A program made the position numbers and the translations under genes. Below the pieces are notes generated by a model, which was not told the origin of the DNA, searched no databases, and worked only from the letters and a program-made list of their open reading frames with translations. DNA of 64,000 nt. Origin: Citrobacter amalonaticus. Its GTDB lineage: Bacteria; Pseudomonadota; Gammaproteobacteria; Enterobacterales; Enterobacteriaceae. The stretch covers positions 124,001 through 188,000 of the forward strand of contig NZ_CP014015.2 in assembly GCF_001559075.2 (NCBI RefSeq), given 5' to 3'. How positions within the stretch are numbered: position 1 is the first letter of the stretch; each line of letters opens with the position of its first letter. Shown here in pieces: positions 17,415 to 24,387 of the stretch.

Positions 17415-17863
17415 TTCGCCCACCCCAGCATCTGACGCTGATCGTTCAGCACGGCTAACCGCCCGTTGGTATACACGACAAAATAATGTAAACCTTGCTG
17501 ATAGATTGTCGCTTTTTCCGCTTTCTCATCGACGGCGGCCGGAACACCATCAATATCTAACCCTGTACTCACCTTTTTAATTTCCATGCCTTCAAAGTGA
17601 TATACCGTTTTTTTCTTTGCCGCCTGAGCATGTTGCTTTACCGCTTTACGCGCATTGGCATATGCGTTTTGCTCCGCGTTATTGATCATCATCTGTTGAT
17701 GAGACTGTTCAACCTGATAACAGACATCACGACTCACGCCTTTGGCTTCGCAGCGTGCGAGGCGCTGTTCTTCCGATACACAGCCAGACAAAATACTGCT
17801 CGCAAGGAGCATATAAACGATTTTTTTCACACTTAACATGTTCATCACTGCCATCACCATCAT
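17411..17863 (-). CDS. Small lipoprotein, unknown function
   Basis: Up to 150 residues. The lipobox ASSILSGC follows a short basic, hydrophobic signal (KKIVYMLLASSILSGC), so the mature N-terminus is a lipidated cysteine. Asp is not at +2 (Val is), which predicts outer-membrane sorting. The start is uncertain: several ATGs occur at 17863-17839, and a GTG at 17830 would give the tidiest signal peptide; none has a strong ribosome site. The middle is charged and helical (NAYANARKAVKQHAQAAKKK); the end, YFVVYTNGRLAVLNDQRQML, looks like a small beta module. It forms an operon with the secreted protein downstream (4-bp overlap). No function is assignable. Confidence 0.65.
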   Translation of the reverse strand: MMVMAVMNMLSVKKIVYMLLASSILSGCVSEEQRLARCEAKGVSRDVCYQVEQSHQQMMINNAEQNAYANARKAVKQHAQAAKKKTVYHFEGMEIKKVSTGLDIDGVPAAVDEKAEKATIYQQGLHYFVVYTNGRLAVLNDQRQMLGWAK

Positions 17864-17879
17864 TAATTAACAAAATAAT

Positions 17880-17907
17880 ATAAACCTGCCTGAACAGGCA
17901 GGTTTAT
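17880..17907. terminator. 13-bp perfect palindrome upstream of the lipoprotein gene
   Basis: ATAAACCTGCCTG and its exact complement separated by only AA. GC-rich core within very AT-rich flanks, followed on both strands by T/A-rich sequence, so it could act as a bidirectional terminator. It lies 17 bp before the most upstream lipoprotein start, so a binding site for a dimeric regulator is the alternative. Confidence 0.5.
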
Positions 17908-18263
17908 TAATATATCAATATTTGATTTGCAGAATATTTATACTATTTCTTTCTGTCAATATCGTTATACCTTCCGGGTTCTGGAAAAAACGTTTAATCG
18001 ATAATATTAAGAATAATCCCATCTAAATGTTTTTTCTTTGATTCTTACATTAGCAATCAATTAACGATTGTAAATACAAAAAACCAATGTCATCAATCGT
18101 TTCGAGGCATGCAATTTAAATAAGATTAAATTCATGATCTTTATCAATATGGAAGGGTTTTGGCTAAATCATAGTTTGGGTTCAAATCTATTTATATGTT
18201 GACATTAATAATTTGTTATAAATAAAAATGATAATCACCTGAGTCCTTTATGCATATTTTTAA
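17908..18263. other. AT-rich intergenic stretch with possible FNR box and -35 element
   Basis: About 350 bp without a convincing gene and clearly richer in A+T than its surroundings, as in H-NS-bound or acquired DNA. Two sites stand out. ATGAT-CTTT-ATCAA at 18134-18147 matches 9 of 10 FNR consensus bases; a CATAGT hexamer at 18170-18175 sits where a class II FNR promoter would need its -10. A perfect TTGACA lies at 18199-18204 with only a weak TAAAAA -10 18 bp later. Both would transcribe toward the small ORF at 18264. Chance matches are quite possible in such AT-rich DNA. Confidence 0.35.
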
Positions 18264-18389
18264 ATGAAATCTATTATGTCGAAATTTATCATTCTTCATG
18301 TCTGCCTGAATCTCCTTATGATACTGGTGGGTTTTACGGCAGGGGTCATGTACGCCGAACGCTTGCGTTTCTGCATCTGGGGTCACTGA
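18264..18389 (+). CDS. Possible small single-span membrane protein (41 aa)
   Basis: Candidate ORF starting at ATG 18264, or at ATG 18276 for a 37-residue form. The product has a hydrophobic stretch from about residue 7 to 30 (FIILHVCLNLLMILVGFTAG) followed by a basic Cys-containing tail ERLRFCIWGH, the layout of a one-helix inner-membrane microprotein. No strong ribosome site is visible. A five-codon ORF (MHIFK, 18250-18267) overlaps its start as ATGA. I recognise no family. Position just before rcnB and behind possible FNR/sigma-70 elements is suggestive only; it could be noise. Confidence 0.4.
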   Translation: MKSIMSKFIILHVCLNLLMILVGFTAGVMYAERLRFCIWGH

Positions 18390-18596
18390 TATCTGTTGTC
18401 AGCGGTCCAAAAATGTTCGAACGACCCATCATTTTTAGCCGAATTCTTCTATAGTGCAGTGTCAGTCGAGAAAAAGTATTTACATTTTTTACGAATTTTT
18501 CGGGAATCTAACAAACCCGCGCTTGTCAGTTATCATGAAGGCCGGGAAAGATACACGACTGATTTTGAGGGTCCTAACAGTGGAGAGCGTAGAAGT

Positions 18597-18923
18597 ATGA
18601 AGAATAAATTGGTGATAGGCGCGCTGCTGCTCGCATCCAGCGCGGTCTGGGCCGCACCAGCTACAGCCGTCCCCGCGAAGGGGATTGATCAGTATGAACT
18701 CAGTGGCTTCATCGCTGACTTCACCCACTTCAAGCCTGGCGATACGGTGCCAGAGATGTATCGTACTGACGAGTACACCATTAAGCAGTGGAATCTGCGT
18801 AATTTACCTGCGCCAGATGCCGGGACGCACTGGACCTACATGGGCGGCGCATACGTGCTGATCAATGATGCTGACGGTAAAATTATTAAAGCCTACGACG
18901 GCGAGATTTTCTATCACCGTTGA
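18597..18923 (+). CDS. rcnB: RcnB, periplasmic nickel/cobalt homeostasis protein
   Basis: A 108-residue periplasmic protein with a signal peptide (MKNKLVIGALLLASSAVWAA) and the conserved body FKPGDTVPEMYRTDEY through AYDGEIFYHR, almost identical to E. coli RcnB (YohN). RcnB tunes Ni/Co export by the RcnA pump. I start it at 18597 because the signal peptide begins there; an open frame extends 200 bp upstream without homology. Unlike E. coli, no rcnA or rcnR lies beside it, so partner genes would have to be elsewhere. Confidence 0.93.
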   Translation: MKNKLVIGALLLASSAVWAAPATAVPAKGIDQYELSGFIADFTHFKPGDTVPEMYRTDEYTIKQWNLRNLPAPDAGTHWTYMGGAYVLINDADGKIIKAYDGEIFYHR

Positions 18924-18929
18924 GATTCA

Positions 18930-18948
18930 CCCCCTCAGGCTGAGGGGG
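18930..18948 (+). terminator. Hairpin after rcnB
   Basis: CCCCCTCA-GGC-TGAGGGGG, an 8-bp perfect GC-rich stem 6 bp after the rcnB stop. No T-run follows, so termination may be Rho-aided or the hairpin may only protect the 3' end. Confidence 0.5.
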
Positions 18949-19072
18949 GATCCAACGCTTACTTTATCATTAAGGTCATCAGGATAACCCCACGCAGTCA
19001 ATCATATTTAAGAAAAACGCCCACGTTATTCAGTGGTGCTACATAGCTCAAGTAGCGTTATTTAAATTAAAT

Positions 19073-19107
19073 ATTCACCACATCAATATAAAATCAATGC
19101 GGTGAAT
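19073..19107. repeat. Inverted repeat between rcnB and mrp
   Basis: ATTCACCACAT (19073-19083) and ATGCGGTGAAT (19097-19107) pair over 11 bp with one mismatch across a 13-bp AT-rich spacer. It lies between convergent genes and could fold as a weak bidirectional terminator. Function not known. Confidence 0.4.
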
Positions 19108-19134
19108 AGAGATAATAAAACCGTTTAGCCGAAA

Positions 19135-20244
19135 TCAGACGGCGCGAAAGGCAATTTCGCCAGGGATGACTTCACCCTGCCAGTAAAGCTGCGCGGCAAC
19201 ACGCCCTGCCAGTTCGCGATACATTACGGTGAAATCACTGTCCGGACGGCTGACAACGGTTGGCGTACCGCGATCGAGATCTTCACGCAGACTGATATGC
19301 AGCGGCATTTGCCCCAACAGTTGCGTGTGATACTGCTCCGCCAGTTTCTGCGCGCCGCCGGTACCAAAGATCGGCTCATGATGACCGCAGTTGCTGCAGA
19401 TATGCATGCTCATGTTTTCGACAATGCCCAGAACCGGCACCTCGACTTTTTCAAACATGACAATGCCTTTTTTAGCGTCGATCAGCGCGATGTCCTGCGG
19501 CGTGGTGACCACCACAGCCCCCGTGACCGGAATGTTTTGCGCCAGAGTCAGCTGAATGTCACCGGTACCCGGCGGCATATCCAGCACGAGGTAATCCAGA
19601 TCCGGCCACAGCGTCTCTTGTAGCATCTGCAACAGCGCTTTACTGGCCATCGGCCCACGCCATACCATCGCATTATCATCAGTGACCAGATAACCGATAG
19701 AGTTTGTCGCCAGCCCGTGAGACATGATCGGCGCCATGTGGGTACCATCCGGCGAGGTTGGGCGCTGGTTTTCCGCACCCAGCATGGTGGGGATCGACGG
19801 ACCATAAATGTCGGCGTCCAGAATCCCCACTTTCGCCCCTTCTGCCGCCAACGCCAGCGCCAGGTTTACCGCAGTCGACGATTTACCGACGCCACCTTTG
19901 CCGGAACTGACGGCAATAATGTTCTTCACGCCGTTCACGCCCGGCTGATTTTTCACGCGCTTCAGGGTGGCGATGTTGTGAGAAAGCTTCCAGTCGATCG
20001 CCTTCGCCCCGGTGATCCGCAGCAGATCAGCGCTACATTGCTCTTTTAACACCTCAAATGCACTGTGCCAGACGAACGGCATGACCAGTTCAACGTGCAG
20101 CGTGTCATCCATCCAGGCGACGTGGTGCAACGCCTTCAGCGTCGTCAGGTTATGCTTCAGGGTGGGGTGCTGAAAATTCGCCAGCGTCCCGGCGACCATG
20201 GCGCGCAGGGTTTCTGGTGATTTGGCCTGGGATTGTGCGTTCAT
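19135..20244 (-). CDS. mrp: Mrp (ApbC), Fe-S cluster carrier ATPase
   Basis: A 369-residue P-loop ATPase of the Mrp/NBP35 family that binds and transfers Fe-S clusters. An N-terminal MIP18-like domain (about 1-90) precedes the deviant Walker A SGKGGVGKS at residues 114-122; LDADIYGPSIP, DYLVLDMPPGTGD and the cluster-binding CSNCG motif follow. Start chosen at 20244 (MNAQSQAKSPE), matching E. coli. Divergent from metG, as in other enterobacteria. Confidence 0.96.
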   Translation of the reverse strand: MNAQSQAKSPETLRAMVAGTLANFQHPTLKHNLTTLKALHHVAWMDDTLHVELVMPFVWHSAFEVLKEQCSADLLRITGAKAIDWKLSHNIATLKRVKNQPGVNGVKNIIAVSSGKGGVGKSSTAVNLALALAAEGAKVGILDADIYGPSIPTMLGAENQRPTSPDGTHMAPIMSHGLATNSIGYLVTDDNAMVWRGPMASKALLQMLQETLWPDLDYLVLDMPPGTGDIQLTLAQNIPVTGAVVVTTPQDIALIDAKKGIVMFEKVEVPVLGIVENMSMHICSNCGHHEPIFGTGGAQKLAEQYHTQLLGQMPLHISLREDLDRGTPTVVSRPDSDFTVMYRELAGRVAAQLYWQGEVIPGEIAFRAV

Positions 20245-20409
20245 CCCGACTCCTTTTTGTTGTTCTGAAAAGGTCAATTGTAGTGAGGTAGTGTACTCCA
20301 GCGGTAACAATTATTCATTTGTGGTTTGATGCCCTTAATTCTTGGCGTAGTTATTCCCTTTCAGGTAACATCAGAACCCCCTTTCAACAGAGAAGAAGTA
20401 ACACCTACT

Positions 20410-22443
20410 ATGACTCAAGTCGCGAAGAAAATTCTGGTAACGTGCGCGCTGCCGTACGCCAACGGCTCAATCCACCTCGGCCATATGCTGGAGCACATCC
20501 AGGCTGATGTCTGGGTCCGTTACCAGCGAATGCGCGGCCACGAGGTCAACTTCATCTGCGCCGACGACGCCCACGGCACACCAATCATGCTGAAAGCACA
20601 GCAGCTTGGTATCACCCCGGAGCAGATGATTGGTGAAATGAGTCAGGAGCATCAGACGGATTTCGCCGGGTTCAACATCAGCTATGACAACTACCACTCC
20701 ACGCACAGCGACGAGAACCGGGAGTTGTCTGAGCTCATTTATACCCGTCTGAAAGAGAACGGTTTTATTAAGAACCGCACCATTTCTCAGCTCTACGATC
20801 CGGAAAAAGGCATGTTCCTGCCGGATCGTTTTGTGAAAGGCACCTGCCCGAAATGTAAATCACCGGATCAATACGGCGACAACTGCGAAGTGTGCGGCGC
20901 GACCTACAGCCCGACGGAGCTGATTGAGCCGAAGTCCGTGGTCTCTGGCGCGACGCCGGTGATGCGTGATTCCGAACACTTCTTCTTTGACCTGCCCTCT
21001 TTCAGCGAAATGCTGCAGGCGTGGACCCGTAGCGGCGCGTTGCAGGAGCAGGTGGCGAACAAAATGCAGGAATGGTTTGAATCCGGCCTGCAGCAGTGGG
21101 ATATCTCCCGCGATGCCCCATACTTTGGTTTTGAAATCCCGAATGCACCAGGCAAATATTTCTATGTCTGGCTGGATGCGCCAATCGGCTACATGGGCTC
21201 TTTCAAAAACCTGTGCGATAAGCGCGGCGATACCGTCAGCTTCGACGAATACTGGAAGAAAGAGTCAACTGCCGAACTGTATCACTTCATCGGCAAAGAT
21301 ATCGTTTACTTCCACAGCCTGTTCTGGCCAGCCATGCTGGAAGGCAGCAACTTCCGTAAACCGACGAACCTGTTCGTGCATGGTTATGTCACGGTCAACG
21401 GCGCGAAGATGTCCAAATCCCGCGGCACGTTTATTAAGGCCAGCACCTGGCTGAACCATTTTGATGCCGACAGCCTACGTTACTACTACACCGCGAAGCT
21501 CTCTTCGCGCATTGATGATATCGACCTGAATCTGGAAGACTTCGTCCAGCGCGTTAACGCCGATATCGTCAACAAGGTGGTGAACCTCGCCTCCCGTAAC
21601 GCTGGCTTTATCAACAAACGTTTCGATGGCGTACTGGCGGCTGAACTGGCTGACCCTGCGCTGTATAAAACCTTTACCGATGCAGCGGCGGTGATTGGCG
21701 AGGCGTGGGAAAGTCGTGAGTTCGGCAAAGCGATCCGTGAAATCATGGCGCTGGCGGATGTCGCGAACCGCTACGTTGACGAGCAGGCTCCGTGGGTGGT
21801 GGCGAAACAGGAAGGTCGCGACGCCGATCTTCAGGCGATCTGCTCGATGGGCATCAACTTGTTCCGCGTGCTGATGACGTACCTGAAGCCGGTACTGCCG
21901 ACGCTGAGCGAGCGCGTTGAAGCATTCCTGAACACCGAACTGCGCTGGGAGGCTATCGCGCAACCGCTTCTGGGCCATAAGGTCAATACTTTCAAAGCGC
22001 TGTATAACCGTATCGATATGAAGCAGGTGGAAGCGCTGGTGGAAGCCTCTAAAGAAGAGGTGAAAGCCATGGCGGCTCCGGTAACCGGCCCGCTGGCGGA
22101 CTTCCCCATTCAGGAAACCATTACCTTTGACGATTTCGCTAAAGTCGATCTGCGCGTAGCGTTGATTGAAAACGCTGAATTCGTTGATGGCTCGGACAAG
22201 TTGCTGCGCCTGACGCTGGATCTGGGCGGCGAGAAGCGTAACGTCTTCTCCGGCATTCGCTCTGCTTATCCGGACCCGCAGGTGCTGATTGGTCGTCATA
22301 CGGTCATGGTGGCAAACCTGGCGCCGCGTAAAATGCGCTTCGGTATCTCAGAAGGGATGGTGATGGCCGCCGGTCCAGGCGGGAAAGACATCTTCCTGCT
22401 GACTCCGGATGAAGGCGCGAAGCCAGGGCATCAGGTTAAATAA
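20410..22443 (+). CDS. metG: MetG, methionyl-tRNA synthetase
   Basis: A 677-residue class I aminoacyl-tRNA synthetase, exactly the E. coli length, charging initiator and elongator tRNA-Met. The HIGH-type motif PYANGSIHLGH spans residues 15-25; the zinc knuckle CPKCKSPDQYGDNCEVC lies near 146-162; the KMSKS loop starts at Lys333. The C-terminal tRNA-binding/dimerisation domain begins near 575 (DFAKVDLRVALIENAE). ATG 20410 follows GAGAAGAAG and matches the known start. Confidence 0.98.
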   Translation: MTQVAKKILVTCALPYANGSIHLGHMLEHIQADVWVRYQRMRGHEVNFICADDAHGTPIMLKAQQLGITPEQMIGEMSQEHQTDFAGFNISYDNYHSTHSDENRELSELIYTRLKENGFIKNRTISQLYDPEKGMFLPDRFVKGTCPKCKSPDQYGDNCEVCGATYSPTELIEPKSVVSGATPVMRDSEHFFFDLPSFSEMLQAWTRSGALQEQVANKMQEWFESGLQQWDISRDAPYFGFEIPNAPGKYFYVWLDAPIGYMGSFKNLCDKRGDTVSFDEYWKKESTAELYHFIGKDIVYFHSLFWPAMLEGSNFRKPTNLFVHGYVTVNGAKMSKSRGTFIKASTWLNHFDADSLRYYYTAKLSSRIDDIDLNLEDFVQRVNADIVNKVVNLASRNAGFINKRFDGVLAAELADPALYKTFTDAAAVIGEAWESREFGKAIREIMALADVANRYVDEQAPWVVAKQEGRDADLQAICSMGINLFRVLMTYLKPVLPTLSERVEAFLNTELRWEAIAQPLLGHKVNTFKALYNRIDMKQVEALVEASKEEVKAMAAPVTGPLADFPIQETITFDDFAKVDLRVALIENAEFVDGSDKLLRLTLDLGGEKRNVFSGIRSAYPDPQVLIGRHTVMVANLAPRKMRFGISEGMVMAAGPGGKDIFLLTPDEGAKPGHQVK

Positions 22444-22452
22444 ACCTCTCTA

Positions 22453-22480
22453 AAGCGCCGCACTCGCGGCGCTTTTTCTT
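22453..22480 (+). terminator. metG terminator
   Basis: AAGCGCCGC-ACTC-GCGGCGCTT, a perfect 9-bp stem, followed by TTTCTT, 9 bp after the metG stop. Confidence 0.9.
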
Positions 22481-22646
22481 CCGCGACAGGTCAATTCAGG
22501 CAATAGCTCGCGTAATTTCAGATTTTTCAACAATCATTTTCAGACATATCCAGTAGCCATTTCTCCCCGTCCTGCCTCACTTCTGGTATACATACTCTGC
22601 AAGGTTTATTTTTGAGCACCAGACGTTTAATAAAATGGAGTTTTAC

Positions 22647-23105
22647 ATGAAAGCATTAAATACGTTTTTTTCTGTCGTTTTCGCGTCAGTTCTCGTTTTC
22701 TCTCTCGCTGGATGTGGCGACAAGGAAGAAAGCAAAACATTCAAAGCAGACGTCAATGGCACTGAGATCGTAATGACCTATACCTACAAAGGTGACAAAG
22801 TCATTAAGCAGACCTCAGAGAACAAAATCAACTATGCCTCTATCGGGGTAAAAACCAAAGAAGATGCGGCGAAGATCCTGGATCCGATCAGCGAAAAATA
22901 TCAAAACATTCCCGGCGTGGAAGAGAAGCTGACCTATAAGGACGGCTACGCGGAAGAAACCGTTTCTGTTGACATGGAAAAAGTTGACTTTAAAAAGCTG
23001 CAGGGCGTGATGGGCACGCAATTTTCGGGTGACCCGAGCAATGGTATCAGCATGAAGCAGAGCCAGAAAATGCTGGAAACCGCTGGCTTTAAAGAAGTGA
23101 AATAA
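22647..23105 (+). CDS. yehR: YehR, DUF1307 lipoprotein
   Basis: A 152-residue lipoprotein with signal peptide and lipobox SLAGC (mature protein CGDKEESKTF). The body (VNGTEIVMTYTYKGDKVIKQ, EKLTYKDGYAEETVSVDME) matches E. coli YehR, an uncharacterised protein that also binds metal in related family members. Start at 22647 has TGGAG upstream; an ATG 12 bp earlier lacks one. It stands alone, between metG and the convergent yehS. Confidence 0.9.
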   Translation: MKALNTFFSVVFASVLVFSLAGCGDKEESKTFKADVNGTEIVMTYTYKGDKVIKQTSENKINYASIGVKTKEDAAKILDPISEKYQNIPGVEEKLTYKDGYAEETVSVDMEKVDFKKLQGVMGTQFSGDPSNGISMKQSQKMLETAGFKEVK

Positions 23106-23113
23106 TCAAACAA

Positions 23114-23150
23114 CGACGACCTGGCATCCGGCCGGGTCGTCGCTTTCTAT
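23114..23150. terminator. Terminator between convergent yehR and yehS
   Basis: CGACGACC ... GGTCGTCG, an 8-bp perfect stem with a 13-nt loop (23114-23142), followed by CTTTCTATTT on the plus strand. It likely ends yehR and may also serve yehS. Confidence 0.7.
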
Positions 23151-23621
23151 TTAGCCTTTATTGCCGTGCAGACGCACCGCCAGCCCGCGCAGGAAATAAC
23201 GCATAAACTGATCACCGCACTCACGGTAGTTTTTATGATCCGGAGAACGCATCATGGCGGTAATTTCCGGCATTGAAACGCGAACGTTCTGCTGGGTCAT
23301 GATCGCCTGAATATCATCCGTTTTCAGTGAAAAAGCGATACGCAGCTTTTTCAACACCGTGTTGTTATTCACCCGACGCTCAAGCGCCAGTTCAGGCGCC
23401 GAATCATCTTTGCCGCGCTTCTCGTAGATCAGGCCGTTCAGGAATCCGGAGAGGATAATATCCGGGCAGCGGACAAACCCCTCTTCATCTTCTTTGGTCA
23501 TCCAGGTGTCGAAACCCGCAGAGGTGGATTCCATATCGGCCAGCGCAAGAATGCGCACCATGTCATTATTATTGGCTTTCAGGGTGTAGCGCAGGCTACG
23601 AAGAATATCGTTACTAAGCAT
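23151..23621 (-). CDS. yehS: YehS, DUF1456 protein
   Basis: A 156-residue cytosolic protein, same length as E. coli YehS, built of two similar DUF1456 repeats: SNDILRSLRYTLKANNNDM at the N-terminus and NTVLKKLRIAFSLKTDD in the second half. Start chosen at 23621 from the homologous N-terminus. It lies 46 bp downstream of btsR on the same strand and may be co-transcribed. Function is unknown. Confidence 0.9.
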   Translation of the reverse strand: MLSNDILRSLRYTLKANNNDMVRILALADMESTSAGFDTWMTKEDEEGFVRCPDIILSGFLNGLIYEKRGKDDSAPELALERRVNNNTVLKKLRIAFSLKTDDIQAIMTQQNVRVSMPEITAMMRSPDHKNYRECGDQFMRYFLRGLAVRLHGNKG

Positions 23622-23667
23622 AGAGCCTTCAACTGTCGATGATGCAATGGCGCGCAGTGTATCAGTT

Positions 23668-24387
23668 TTACAGGCCAATCGCCTCTTTCAAACTTTTCAG
23701 ATAGCGGCGACTGACCGGAACGGTTAACCCGTTACGCAGTATCAGCTCCGCCTGGCCGTTATCTTCCAGACGAATTTCCTGTAACTGCGCCATGTTAACC
23801 AGATATTGTCGATGGCAGCGCAGCAACGGCGTGCGGCTTTCCAGCGTTCTGAGCGTCAGCTCCGTAAAGCCTTCTTTGCCGTCGCTGCTGGTGACAAAAA
23901 CACCGCTCATGCGACTGCTGACAAAAGCGACATCATCCATTTGCAGCAGATAGATCCGGCTATGGCCGCTACAGGGGATAAACTTCAGCGACTGCTGGTT
24001 TTCCGGTAATACCGATACGTCCTGTTTGCTCCGCTCCTGGCGCAGGCGGCTAAGGGTTTTCTCCAGTCGCGCCTCTTCTATCGGTTTAAGCAGATAATCA
24101 AAGGCGTGTTCTTCAAAGGCTTTAATCGCGTATTCGTCAAAAGCGGTCAGAAACACAATATAGGGACGATGTTCCGGGTCGAGCATACCCACCATTTCCA
24201 GCCCGCTGATACGCGGCATTTGAATATCCAGAAACAGCACGTCCGGATGCAATCTATGCACCGCGCCAATCGCTTCAACGGCGTTGGCGCACTCACCGAC
24301 GATCTCGATATCACTTTGTTCCTGTAACAGGATCCGCAGATTTTCCCGCGCTAACGGTTCATCATCCACAATCAGCACTTTAATCAT
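23668..24387 (-). CDS. btsR: BtsR (YehT), LytTR response regulator
   Basis: A 239-residue regulator with a receiver domain (acidic pocket VDDEP, phospho-acceptor Asp54 in LFLDIQMP, lysine in LLKPIEEAR) and a C-terminal LytTR DNA-binding domain (about 135-239; SRTPLLRCHRQYLVNMAQL). With BtsS it forms the pyruvate-responsive system that induces the btsT (yjiY) pyruvate transporter in E. coli. It overlaps btsS by 8 bp. Confidence 0.96.
   Translation of the reverse strand: MIKVLIVDDEPLARENLRILLQEQSDIEIVGECANAVEAIGAVHRLHPDVLFLDIQMPRISGLEMVGMLDPEHRPYIVFLTAFDEYAIKAFEEHAFDYLLKPIEEARLEKTLSRLRQERSKQDVSVLPENQQSLKFIPCSGHSRIYLLQMDDVAFVSSRMSGVFVTSSDGKEGFTELTLRTLESRTPLLRCHRQYLVNMAQLQEIRLEDNGQAELILRNGLTVPVSRRYLKSLKEAIGL

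Noticed and set aside
18320..18340. RcnR-like operator (TACTGGTGGG) near rcnB
   Set aside because: Only half of the TACT-G6-N-AGTA pattern is present and it lies inside the small ORF.
18396..18596. N-terminal extension of rcnB
   Set aside because: The RcnB signal peptide begins at 18597; the upstream codons show no homology or ribosome site.
21475..22299. Long minus-strand frame within metG
   Set aside because: Mirror frame of a highly conserved essential gene; composition typical of antisense shadows.
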